Source: Janthinobacterium sp. B9-8
GTDB taxonomy: Bacteria > Pseudomonadota > Gammaproteobacteria > Burkholderiales > Chitinibacteraceae
Direction of reading: 5' to 3'
NCBI RefSeq assembly: GCF_000969645.2
Contig: NZ_CP014222.1
Span: 2,049,740 to 2,113,739, forward strand
DNA length: 64,000 nt
Part shown: in pieces, positions 1 to 6,367 of the stretch
Layout of the letters: each line of letters starts with the position of its first letter
Numbering within the stretch: the stretch's first letter is position 1
Position numbers and translations under genes: made by a program
Notes under the pieces: generated by a model
What the model was told of the DNA's origin: nothing
Seen by the model: only the letters and a program-made list of their open reading frames with translations
The model's database searches: none

Positions 1-1
1 A

Positions 2-391
2 ATCACAATTACTGGCCGACTTGGCCGAGATTCTGAATTAAGAGCACTACCGAATGGCGACCCTGTTCTGTCTTTTGCCGTAGCTGATGATGTTGGTTTT
101 GGCGAAAAGAAGCACACGCAGTGGTTTAGTTGCGCCCTCTTCGGCAAACGAGCACAGGCATTGGCGGCTTACTTAAAAAAGGGACAGCAAATCGTTGTGT
201 TTGGTTCGCTTGATCTACGCGAATGGAATGACAAAGAAGGGCAAAAGCGAACCACTCCAGAGGTGCGCGTAGACGAGGTGGTACTTGGAAGTAGACCAGA
301 GTCAACCAAGCCTGCCGCTGCGCCAAGCCCTACGCCAGCCCCTAGCGAGCAAAATTCATTCAGCGATTTTGAAGACGACATTCCTTTCTGA
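2..391 (+). CDS. ssb: Single-stranded DNA-binding protein, phage copy (5' end cut by window)
   Basis: The reading frame is open from the first bases and ends at 391, leaving about 129 residues. It begins inside the OB-fold (ITITGRLGRDSELR, then a VLSFAVA strand and a QWFSCALFGKRA segment), typical of bacterial SSB. A Pro/Ala-rich linker follows, and the protein ends in the acidic tip DFEDDIPF, which in SSB proteins binds partner replication and repair enzymes. The start codon lies left of the window. The gene is followed within 9 bases by a Gp157-like gene and belongs to the early DNA-metabolism block of the phage. Confidence 0.93.
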   Translation: MTITGRLGRDSELRALPNGDPVLSFAVADDVGFGEKKHTQWFSCALFGKRAQALAAYLKKGQQIVVFGSLDLREWNDKEGQKRTTPEVRVDEVVLGSRPESTKPAAAPSPTPAPSEQNSFSDFEDDIPF

Positions 392-399
392 GGTCAGCC

Positions 400-900
400 A
401 TGAACCTATATCAAATGAATCGAGAATTTCTCGATGCAGTGCAAGACCTGTCTGCGCAGCTTGAAGCGGGCGATATCACACAACAAATATTTGATGACAC
501 CATTGAGGGGCTGGCTTTTGAGCCCGAGCAAAAGGCCCTGAACGTAGCGAAGTACATCCGCAGCTTAGAAATTGAAGCGGAGGCCATTAAGGTGGTAGAA
601 GATGCACGCAAATCGGCCCGTGAGTCGCTGCAAAAGAAAGCCGCAAGCTTACGTGAGTATCTGGCCCGTGAATTGGACGCTAGCGGGCTAAGCCCCAAAG
701 ATAGCGAAATCAGCGTATCTACTAAGCGCAATCCGCCAAGCGTTTTGGTCGATGATTTTGACAAGCTAGACGCCGAGTTTGTTCGTGTTGTGCCCGAGAA
801 ATATGAGGCGGACAAAAATAAACTAAAGGACGCGCTAAAAGCGGGCCGAGAAATAGACGGCGCACGGCTGGAACGGAAATTAGCACTCACGATTAAGTAA
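400..900 (+). CDS. Siphovirus Gp157-family protein
   Basis: A 166-residue protein matching the Gp157 family known from Streptococcus phage Sfi-type siphoviruses and many prophages. It has a helical, charged N-terminal half (a likely coiled coil at about residues 55-95) and a compact C-terminal half with the typical Pro-rich turn followed by EFVRVVPEKYEADKNKLKDA. The family is linked to host resistance or phage DNA metabolism, but its biochemical role is unproven. A GAGGT ribosome-binding site precedes the ATG. The position next to ssb is usual for this family. Confidence 0.82.
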   Translation: MNLYQMNREFLDAVQDLSAQLEAGDITQQIFDDTIEGLAFEPEQKALNVAKYIRSLEIEAEAIKVVEDARKSARESLQKKAASLREYLARELDASGLSPKDSEISVSTKRNPPSVLVDDFDKLDAEFVRVVPEKYEADKNKLKDALKAGREIDGARLERKLALTIK

Positions 901-905
901 CCCCT

Positions 906-927
906 AAGCCCGCTGATGCGGGCTTTT
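906..927 (+). terminator. Terminator-like hairpin after the Gp157 gene
   Basis: An 8-bp perfect stem (AAGCCCGC / GCGGGCTT) with a TGAT loop, followed by a short T run. It lies just after the stop at 900 and 16 bases before the probable start of the next gene. The ATG at 916 overlaps this hairpin, so it is not a good start codon. Confidence 0.7.
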
Positions 928-942
928 ACTTGGATGATGATT

Positions 943-1359
943 ATGAGAAAAGTAACGATTCACCCTGAAGAGCACCCAATGCATGCGACTGGGCTTTTTC
1001 ATTGCTGGGGACAGTGCTTTGTTGAAGAAAGAGATTTCAATGGTTCGTACAGCGTTGCAATTATTGAGCTGGAAGATGGCCGTATTGCTGAGGTTTTACC
1101 TGAGCAAGTCAAATTCCTCACCCCGCCAGATCAAGAGGTAGCAACCCTACGCGATCAGTTTGCATTGCAAGCAATTAGCACGGCCCTATCGTCATCAGAC
1201 CGGCGTTTCTTTTGTCAGAATCAAGACAAAGAAGCTGTTTGGGCTTACGAAATTGCAGATGCGATGCTTAAGGCGCGAACTGAAAAGAAATTCAACCGTG
1301 CTGAGCGTATTGCTGAGCTGGAAAAAGAAGTTGAAGCGCTGAAATGCAACGCCGAATAA
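943..1359 (+). CDS. Phage protein of unknown function with C-terminal coiled coil
   Basis: About 138 residues. I do not recognise the family. The N-terminal half looks like a small beta-rich domain (GLFHCWGQCFVEER, then SVAIIELEDGRIAEVLPEQVKFL). The C-terminus is a charged helix (AERIAELEKEVEALK) likely to form a coiled coil. The frame is open from 916, but that ATG lies inside a hairpin; I prefer the ATG at 943, with a weak GGA 8 bases upstream, and 934 or 937 are alternatives. The last codons form part of a 21-bp sequence repeated after the next gene. Confidence 0.6.
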   Translation: MRKVTIHPEEHPMHATGLFHCWGQCFVEERDFNGSYSVAIIELEDGRIAEVLPEQVKFLTPPDQEVATLRDQFALQAISTALSSSDRRFFCQNQDKEAVWAYEIADAMLKARTEKKFNRAERIAELEKEVEALKCNAE

Positions 1360-1362
1360 TCC
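1342..1362 (+). repeat. 21-bp direct repeat, copy 1
   Basis: These 21 bases include the last codons and stop of the upstream gene (beginning AAATGCAACGCCGAA). They are repeated exactly at 1649-1669, on the other side of the gene at 1382-1648. Confidence 0.85.
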
Positions 1363-1381
1363 ATTTTATTGAGGCAAGCCG

Positions 1382-1648
1382 ATGAGTAAAACAATTCAAT
1401 CAATAGAGCTTTACCAACCAAGCAATGGCACGGAAGGCGAGTTATTTATCAGTGATTGGTGTGCTAATTGTGAGCAAGATAAAGAACACAATTGCCCAAT
1501 ACTTGGCAAAACCATGCAATACAACATTGATGACCCAGAATATCCAAAGGAATGGGTAAAAACTCAAAGCGGGCCAAAATGCACTGTATTTATAGAAGTG
1601 GGCGGCTCAATTCCAATTATTGATACTAAAACATTGAGTCTATTTTAA
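1382..1648 (+). CDS. Small cysteine-containing phage protein, unknown function
   Basis: An 88-residue protein with a CANCEQD...CPI pattern near residues 27-40 and a further Cys in GPKCTVF. These four Cys could bind a metal, as in small zinc-ribbon phage proteins, but no family is assigned. A GAGG sequence lies about 10 bases before the ATG. The gene sits exactly between two copies of a 21-bp direct repeat and is more AT-rich by eye than its neighbours, which suggests a cassette added to an older gene order. Confidence 0.65.
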   Translation: MSKTIQSIELYQPSNGTEGELFISDWCANCEQDKEHNCPILGKTMQYNIDDPEYPKEWVKTQSGPKCTVFIEVGGSIPIIDTKTLSLF

Positions 1649-1669
1649 AAATGCAACGCCGAATAATCC
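1649..1669 (+). repeat. 21-bp direct repeat, copy 2
   Basis: Exact second copy of the sequence at 1342-1362. It overlaps no convincing gene here; it looks like the displaced end of the gene that stops at 1359. Confidence 0.85.
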
Positions 1670-1720
1670 GCACCATATCTTGCCAGCGCCGCCGAATCCG
1701 CGCATGGCAGCAGATCAAGC

Positions 1721-1749
1721 AAGCCCGCAAGTAAGCGGGCTTTATTTTT
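1721..1749 (+). terminator. Terminator-like hairpin
   Basis: Perfect 8-bp stem (AAGCCCGC / GCGGGCTT) with loop AAGTAA, followed by a T-rich tract. The stem is the same as at 906-927. It lies 11 bases before the chosen start of the next gene. Confidence 0.7.
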
Positions 1750-1760
1750 GTGGAATCAAA

Positions 1761-2051
1761 ATGCAGCTACACACAATCAGAAAGACAGAAATTTCACTGT
1801 CTGGCGATGAGCTGGACACAATGCGCGAAATTCTAAAACTGGCCCACGAACGGCTACGCAACGCGCCCTTGATTCAAATGAGTGGGTCACCACTTGAACG
1901 CCAAGCTGGCTTAGTTGGCCCTGATCTGTTTCGGGTTAAGACAATGCTTCAGCAGATGGGTGCGCATCTTGGCGCTCACCTCCCCTACGATTCTGAGCCA
2001 GACAACGAGCCGGAAGAATCTAGCTTCTTGATAACCCTCGTTAAAGCCTAA
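1761..2051 (+). CDS. Small phage protein of unknown function
   Basis: A 96-residue protein (MQLHTIRKTEISLSGDELDTM...). The frame is open further upstream, but that part spans a hairpin with a T tract and uses a TTG start, so I choose the ATG at 1761. Most of the sequence is predicted helical (a long amphipathic stretch from DELDTMREILKLAHERLR), and the tail is acidic. No family is recognised. It is followed 10 bases later by the next gene. Confidence 0.58.
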   Translation: MQLHTIRKTEISLSGDELDTMREILKLAHERLRNAPLIQMSGSPLERQAGLVGPDLFRVKTMLQQMGAHLGAHLPYDSEPDNEPEESSFLITLVKA

Positions 2052-2061
2052 GGACAAATCC

Positions 2062-2568
2062 ATGGGACTAAAAATGGCGAAAGCCACCGCGAAAGATTTG
2101 GATATAGCCCAAGAGCTGATCCTATTTTTAAATCGAGCCGACGAAGGTTTGCTTCCTCCTAAATCTGAAGGGGAAGAGTCGGAGGAATTTGATACGGAAA
2201 GCTACGACGATTTAGAGCGGTTCCATAAATTAACCATGGAATTTTTACGCATCCCATCCGCGCTTGAGCGTGTTGTATGGGGCATGCAGTGCATTCTTGA
2301 TAGTGGCCTGCTCGATCCCGATTCAAATGTGCTTGATGTTCACCCTGAAATTATGGCCAACCAAACCGCAGCAGAAGAGCGAGGCGAGCTGCTGGCAGCA
2401 TTGAAAGACATTCACTACGCGCTTAATTTCTCCCCTTCATGTCAGAAAGGTGCGACTCATATTCAGCGGTGCTGCTGCGCTAAATGTGCAAATGAAACAG
2501 CAGAAGCAGCAATTGCCAAAGCTCAAAAATCCAATCAAGCACCAGAAGCTGCCAAGGATAAATCATGA
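2062..2568 (+). CDS. Phage protein of unknown function, coupled to rdgC
   Basis: A 168-residue, largely helical and acidic protein. It has an AAGGA site 8 bases before the ATG; an alternative ATG lies at 2074. A Cys-rich patch near residues 127-142 (C at the end of a helix, then RCCCAKC) could bind metal. The stop overlaps the ATG of rdgC by 4 bases (ATGA), indicating translational coupling. No family is recognised. Confidence 0.6.
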   Translation: MGLKMAKATAKDLDIAQELILFLNRADEGLLPPKSEGEESEEFDTESYDDLERFHKLTMEFLRIPSALERVVWGMQCILDSGLLDPDSNVLDVHPEIMANQTAAEERGELLAALKDIHYALNFSPSCQKGATHIQRCCCAKCANETAEAAIAKAQKSNQAPEAAKDKS

Positions 2569-3473
2569 TCTGGTTCAAAAACATCCAGCCATACCGCATC
2601 GCCGCCGATCACGCCCTGACTGCTGAATCAATCGCCGAAGCGCTGGCCAAGAAGCCCTTCTTCCCATGCGGCAGCCATGATTTGCACTCTCAAGGCTTCA
2701 TCGCCCCTGCCCCACATCAGCCTGACCTAATCACCTACGTCTATCAAGACGCCGTGCTGGTTTGCCTACAGGTAGAAGAAAAGATCCTGCCCGCCGTGGT
2801 GGTCAAGCAAGAAGCCGAAGCGCGTATCAAGCAGATCGAAGCCGATGAAGGCCGCAAAGTTGGCCGGAAGGAAGCAAGGGATATTCGTGAGCTCGTCGCC
2901 GAAGAGCTGCGCCCGCGAGCATTTACCCGCATCACCACTCACCGCGTCCTGATCGATCTAAAGCTGGGCCTGATTCTGGTTGATAGCGCAGCGGCATCCA
3001 AGGCGGAAAGCCTATTGGTTCAACTACGTGAAGCCATGGGTAGCCTGCCAACGCGCCTGATCCAAACGCACACCACCCCGCAAACGGCCATGACTAGCTG
3101 GCTAGAAAGTGGATTGCCGGATGGCTTCGAGCTGGATAAAGACGGCGAACTGAAATTCCCTGGGGATGATGGCGCGGTGGCTCGCTTCCTACGTCAGGAC
3201 TTGCACAGCGACGAAGTGAAGCAGCACTTAGCCACTGGCAAGCTAGCCACCAAGCTGGGCATGGCATGGAACGAGCGCATCGCATTTCAGCTCACTGAAA
3301 AGCTGGAAATCAAGCGCCTAAATATGCTGGATATTTTGCAGGACGAGCTGCGTGATCTGGACGTGGAAACGCAAGACGCGATGTTTGAATCCAGTGCAGC
3401 GCTGTTTATTGGCGAAATGCGCGAGTTTGTGCCGGCGGTGATTGAGGTGCTGGGTGGGGAGCTTTCAAGCTAA
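2565..3473 (+). CDS. rdgC: RdgC, recombination-associated nucleoid protein (phage copy)
   Basis: A 302-residue protein, the usual length for RdgC. It begins with the family signature MIWFKNIQPYRI and contains the expected central helical region and the C-terminal segment MAWNERIAFQLTEKLEIKRLNMLDILQDEL. RdgC forms a ring dimer that binds double-stranded DNA without sequence specificity and restrains RecA-driven recombination. Phage-borne copies occur in other betaproteobacterial and Pseudomonas prophages. Here it lies in the same block as ssb and Gp157, which suggests a role in protecting or managing phage DNA during replication. The ATG overlaps the preceding stop. Confidence 0.93.
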   Translation: MIWFKNIQPYRIAADHALTAESIAEALAKKPFFPCGSHDLHSQGFIAPAPHQPDLITYVYQDAVLVCLQVEEKILPAVVVKQEAEARIKQIEADEGRKVGRKEARDIRELVAEELRPRAFTRITTHRVLIDLKLGLILVDSAAASKAESLLVQLREAMGSLPTRLIQTHTTPQTAMTSWLESGLPDGFELDKDGELKFPGDDGAVARFLRQDLHSDEVKQHLATGKLATKLGMAWNERIAFQLTEKLEIKRLNMLDILQDELRDLDVETQDAMFESSAALFIGEMREFVPAVIEVLGGELSS

Positions 3474-3487
3474 CGGGGAAAATTGCG

Positions 3488-3709
3488 ATGGAATGGACAC
3501 CAACTGTAGGCCAGAAAGTTAGAGCGAAGATCTATATGGATAACGATCTAACGGACGAAGGAATGGGAATCCAGCGTTATGCCAATAAAGGCGACGAATT
3601 GATAATTCGACGCATTAATAGCGGCTACAAAACCTGTATCTCGGTATCGCACGAAAACATTACGGATCGGACTTTTGGCGTGTCCGTCGATGAAATTGAA
3701 CCTGTATAG
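3488..3709 (+). CDS. Small phage protein, possible SH3-like barrel
   Basis: A 73-residue protein with a good GGGGA site before the ATG. The pattern VGQKVRAKIYMDND...GDELIIRRI...ISVSHENITDRTFGVSVDEIEPV resembles a small SH3/KOW-like beta barrel, comparable with the 63-residue protein at 6176. This is an inference from strand pattern only. No function can be assigned. Confidence 0.6.
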   Translation: MEWTPTVGQKVRAKIYMDNDLTDEGMGIQRYANKGDELIIRRINSGYKTCISVSHENITDRTFGVSVDEIEPV

Positions 3710-3721
3710 GAAAACTGAATT

Positions 3722-3982
3722 ATGTCTTTGGCGATTCATATCACTATGCAGCCTGAGTTTAAAGCTGGCGATCAAGCCCCTGCTGGATTCCTTGCTTGGC
3801 ACGAATGGGCCGAGGTACAGCACAAAGCAGGATTGCGACAGAAAGAATGCCCCGAGTGCGGTCGCTGGAAGTATCCGCAAGAACTGAGCAGCAAAGTTGT
3901 CTCTTGCTCGTTGAACAGTCGCAGTGGGGTGGTTAAATCAACAGCACTGTTATGCAATGACTGTGCGTCGAAAACGCCGTAA
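3722..3982 (+). CDS. Small putative zinc-binding phage protein
   Basis: An 86-residue protein with CPEC in its middle and CNDC near the C-terminus, four Cys spaced as in a treble-clef or zinc-ribbon fold. The N-terminal half contains AGFLAWHEWAEVQHKAGLRQ, a stretch I associate with uncharacterised prophage proteins. An AGGA lies about 10 bases before the ATG. The role is unknown; DNA or protein binding is only a guess. Confidence 0.62.
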   Translation: MSLAIHITMQPEFKAGDQAPAGFLAWHEWAEVQHKAGLRQKECPECGRWKYPQELSSKVVSCSLNSRSGVVKSTALLCNDCASKTP

Positions 3983-4001
3983 GTCAACCTGGAGGTAGAT
4001 C

Positions 4002-4541
4002 ATGAACCGAGCCCAGCGCCGTCAATCAGCCAAACCAGCGTCTCGCTTTGATAAAAACGCTGGGCTAATGGCATTCCATACCCGACTTAATCTCCACAAT
4101 CGCACTCAAACAACCCAGGAAGATTTAGAAATCCTCATGATTGAGTATTACATGCGGCTAGAAGAGCTAACCAAAGGCAGGCTAAGCGGGGATGGTTTTA
4201 TCCAGCTCGTCGAAGCCAACTTTTTCGGCTTCTGCCTCGCCGCTCGCTTGCACAAATTCAGTGCCAACGAAGAAACCGCCCAAGCATTCGAGCCCTCGCA
4301 AAAGGACTTTGAGGACGCGGCGGAAGGGCTGCAGCGTGTTGGCGAGCGATACCAAAAGCTAGCCAAATTCGGGGCTGATGCTGAGGGCATTAAAGCTATG
4401 CGTGAATCACTAAAGTGGGTTAAAGAACTAATCCAAGTCAGCACCCGCGACCATGTACAGCACGCGCTTATGCAAGCGGAAGTCATGACCAAGGACAAAC
4501 TAAGGAGTTTATATGCGTCATCCGGCCGCCGTATTGCGTGA
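4002..4541 (+). CDS. Phage protein of unknown function, helical
   Basis: A 179-residue protein preceded by a strong GGAGGT site. The N-terminus (MNRAQRRQSAK) is basic and the rest is mostly alpha-helical, with no motif I can assign. Its UGA stop at 4539-4541 is followed by 56 further open codons in the same frame (to 4712), containing a helix-turn-helix-like segment. A 37-codon ORF with its own strong ribosome-binding site starts at 4513 inside its 3' end. Confidence 0.6.
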   Translation: MNRAQRRQSAKPASRFDKNAGLMAFHTRLNLHNRTQTTQEDLEILMIEYYMRLEELTKGRLSGDGFIQLVEANFFGFCLAARLHKFSANEETAQAFEPSQKDFEDAAEGLQRVGERYQKLAKFGADAEGIKAMRESLKWVKELIQVSTRDHVQHALMQAEVMTKDKLRSLYASSGRRIA

Positions 4542-4626
4542 CAACGTAGAGAATTCCAATGGCTCAATGATCGCGGGCCAAGGACTCAGCAATCCAAGGC
4601 GCAAATCGCCCACGACACGGCGCTAA
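4513..4626 (+). CDS. Possible 37-residue small protein
   Basis: An ATG with a strong AAGGAG 6 bases upstream starts a basic 37-residue ORF (MRHPAAVLRDNVENSNGSM...) that overlaps the 3' end of the preceding gene by 29 bases. The good initiation site favours translation, but the codons are Arg/Pro-rich and another frame over the same bases is also open. The alternative is that this start once led into that other frame and a small deletion separated them. Confidence 0.35.
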   Translation: MRHPAAVLRDNVENSNGSMIAGQGLSNPRRKSPTTRR

Positions 4627-4688
4627 GTAAACGGCGGATTGATCTACAGATGCGGCGAGAGATTGCCGCAGCCGAGCAAGATAGTTAC

Positions 4689-4710
4689 AGCCCTCAGATG
4701 AGGGCTTTTT
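4689..4710 (+). terminator. Terminator-like hairpin before the zinc-ribbon gene
   Basis: Perfect 7-bp stem AGCCCTC / GAGGGCT with loop AGAT and a run of five T, ending directly at an AATG. The same arrangement recurs upstream of several genes in this phage. Confidence 0.72.
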
Positions 4711-4723
4711 AATGGGGATCGAA

Positions 4724-5155
4724 ATGAAGGCGTGCCGTAAGTGCAAGGAGACTAAGGCGCTGGCGGAGTTTAGCAAAGCCAAGGGAGGTAAGGGCGGGCT
4801 TCGCAGTCAATGCAGGGCTTGTGAAGCGGCTCGCGCAGCCAACTACTACGCCGATAACAAGGAGCGGGCGGCGGTTCGTTCGGCCAAGTGGCAGGCCAAC
4901 AACAAGGAGTGGGTGGCGACTTACAACGCCAAGTGGCAGGCCAACAACAAGGAGTGGGTGGCGGTTCGCAAAGCTAAGTACCGCGCCGATAACGAAGAAC
5001 AGATAGCGGCTTACCAAGCCAAGTGGCAGGCCAACGCAAGAAACACACTAACCGATAACTACATAAAGTCTCTTATCCGTCTTAGAGAAATCCCCCAAGA
5101 ATTAATCGAATTAAAACGAATTCAAATTTTAATTAAACGGGAATTAAGAAAATGA
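4724..5155 (+). CDS. Zinc-ribbon protein with 15-residue tandem repeats
   Basis: 143 residues from the ATG at 4724, which has GGGG 7-10 bases upstream; an in-frame ATG at 4712 abuts the hairpin and is less likely. The N-terminus has CRKC ... CRAC, the zinc knuckle of a phage family related to HNH-type small proteins, but no HNH catalytic His-Asn-His set is visible. About four and a half imperfect 15-residue repeats follow (core AKWQANNKEWV), then a helical C-terminus. Nucleic-acid binding is plausible. The stop overlaps the next ATG by 4 bases. Confidence 0.65.
   Translation: MKACRKCKETKALAEFSKAKGGKGGLRSQCRACEAARAANYYADNKERAAVRSAKWQANNKEWVATYNAKWQANNKEWVAVRKAKYRADNEEQIAAYQAKWQANARNTLTDNYIKSLIRLREIPQELIELKRIQILIKRELRK
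4826..5035 (+). repeat. 45-bp tandem coding repeats
   Basis: Units start at 4826, 4871, 4916, 4961 and a partial one at 5006, each 45 bp (15 codons). Units at 4871 and 4916 are nearly identical in their second half; the first and fourth are diverged. The repeats are in frame within the zinc-ribbon gene, so copy number can change without a frameshift. Confidence 0.85.
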
Positions 5156-5406
5156 ATATCACCGAAATTCGTGACGACATGATTCAAGTTTATCAAGCAC
5201 TTAGAAATGGCTCGATGAAGAAAACAGAAGCTGACGCTTTGGCTAACGTAGCAGGCAAGATGATTGCCAGTGCAAAACTACAGCTTGAGTATTCAGCCAT
5301 GCGTGGCGAAAAGCCGCTCATTCCATTTATCGGGGATAGTTCACGGCCTGTAATTAATAATCCTGATCCAGCAAGTGGCTTAGAACTAAAGCCTGAGCCG
5401 AAGTAA
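5152..5406 (+). CDS. Small phage protein of unknown function
   Basis: An 84-residue protein overlapping the previous stop (ATGA). The segment ALANVAGKMIASAKLQLEYSAMRGEKPLIPF resembles small conserved prophage proteins near replication genes, but no function is known to me. The N-terminal 60 residues are predicted helical and the C-terminus is Pro-rich and disordered. Confidence 0.6.
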   Translation: MNITEIRDDMIQVYQALRNGSMKKTEADALANVAGKMIASAKLQLEYSAMRGEKPLIPFIGDSSRPVINNPDPASGLELKPEPK

Positions 5407-5463
5407 ACCACGGGGCTTTCTACATACCAGCTAGCCGATCAAACGGCAATGCGACAGACAAAC

Positions 5464-5488
5464 AAATCCCGCTTAGTCGGGATTTTTT
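5464..5488 (+). terminator. Terminator-like hairpin before the ASCH-like gene
   Basis: Perfect 8-bp stem AAATCCCG / CGGGATTT with a 6-base loop and a run of six T, followed at once by AATG. This is another member of the hairpin series in the phage. Confidence 0.72.
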
Positions 5489-5501
5489 AATGGACAGCAC
5501 A

Positions 5502-6179
5502 ATGAAAGAGCGCCCTATTCTTTTCAACGCTGCAATGGTTAATGCCATTTTGGCGGGCAATAAAACACAGACGCGGCGGGTTGTGAAGCGCCAGCCGCCA
5601 TCAGGCCATCAATGGCAAGGCTGGGTTCTGGATAGCACTTGCTCAGCGGATGTTGGCAGCGCAACTTGGGCCCGTGGTGATGGGCCATTAATGCAGGATG
5701 TAATTCGGGCGCACTGCCCGCTTGGCAAAGTTGGCGACCGGCTGTGGTTACGTGAAGCCTTTGGCGAGGTTTACGACTGGTGCGACCACCCTGAAATGCC
5801 GGGCTGCCCTACTGAACGCTGGCACCTTGACTGGAAGTATCGCGCTGATGGCGAGGTAAACCGCCAAGAGCTAGATGGCGCATTTACGGGTTGGAAACCA
5901 AGCATTCACATGCCGCGAGCAGCCAGCCGCATCACGCTAGAAATCACAGCAATTCGAGTTGAGCGCCTAAAGGATATTAGCGAGCAGGATGCTAGAGCGG
6001 AGGGATGCGAGGCAAGCGGATGGATGCCAAGTTATAGCAATCCAGATAATGCCGGATGCGATGAATCATTATCGGCTGCTGATAATTTTTGCGATTTATG
6101 GCAATCAATCTACGGCCCCGAAAGCTGGGGCACCAATCCTTGGGTATGGGTTATCGAATTTAAAAGGATCACGCCATGA
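5502..6179 (+). CDS. ASCH/PUA-like phage protein
   Basis: 225 residues from the ATG at 5502 (GGA 7 bases upstream); the ATG at 5490 adds four residues. The sequence has the features of a prophage family starting KERPILF and continuing MVNAILAGNKTQTRRVVKRQPP, GDRLWLREAFGEVYDW, an ITAIRVERLKDISEQDARAEG segment and a C-terminal FCDLWQSIYGPESW...NPWVWVIEF. I read this as an ASCH-type (PUA-like) RNA- or nucleotide-binding fold; some relatives are labelled morphogenetic protein without strong evidence. It is coupled by ATGA overlap to the next gene. Confidence 0.66.
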   Translation: MKERPILFNAAMVNAILAGNKTQTRRVVKRQPPSGHQWQGWVLDSTCSADVGSATWARGDGPLMQDVIRAHCPLGKVGDRLWLREAFGEVYDWCDHPEMPGCPTERWHLDWKYRADGEVNRQELDGAFTGWKPSIHMPRAASRITLEITAIRVERLKDISEQDARAEGCEASGWMPSYSNPDNAGCDESLSAADNFCDLWQSIYGPESWGTNPWVWVIEFKRITP

Positions 6180-6367
6180 TCGGTCAAAAAGTAAAAGTGG
6201 TTTCCGACCACCCGCACCGCGCTGGCTTCATCGGCACGGTAACAAGCCGATGCCTTGGCAATCGCTGGCATGTTGAAGTCATGAAAGTGGATTTTAAGCG
6301 GCCCAAGACTGGCAATCTGGCAGTGGGCATTATTTTGAATGCGGATGAGTTTGAGGTATTGGCATGA
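6176..6367 (+). CDS. Small SH3/KOW-like phage protein
   Basis: A 63-residue protein, basic in its first half (IGQKVKVVSDHPHRAGFIGTV) and ending NADEFEVLA. The pattern of short strands with a Gly turn suggests a small beta barrel like a KOW domain. It sits between two genes with 4-base ATGA overlaps on both sides and so is almost certainly translated as part of the block with the DNA methyltransferase. Confidence 0.62.
   Translation: MIGQKVKVVSDHPHRAGFIGTVTSRCLGNRWHVEVMKVDFKRPKTGNLAVGIILNADEFEVLA

Noticed and set aside
916..942. Upstream start of the gene ending at 1359
   Set aside because: The ATG lies in the loop and stem of a hairpin; the start at 943 avoids this.
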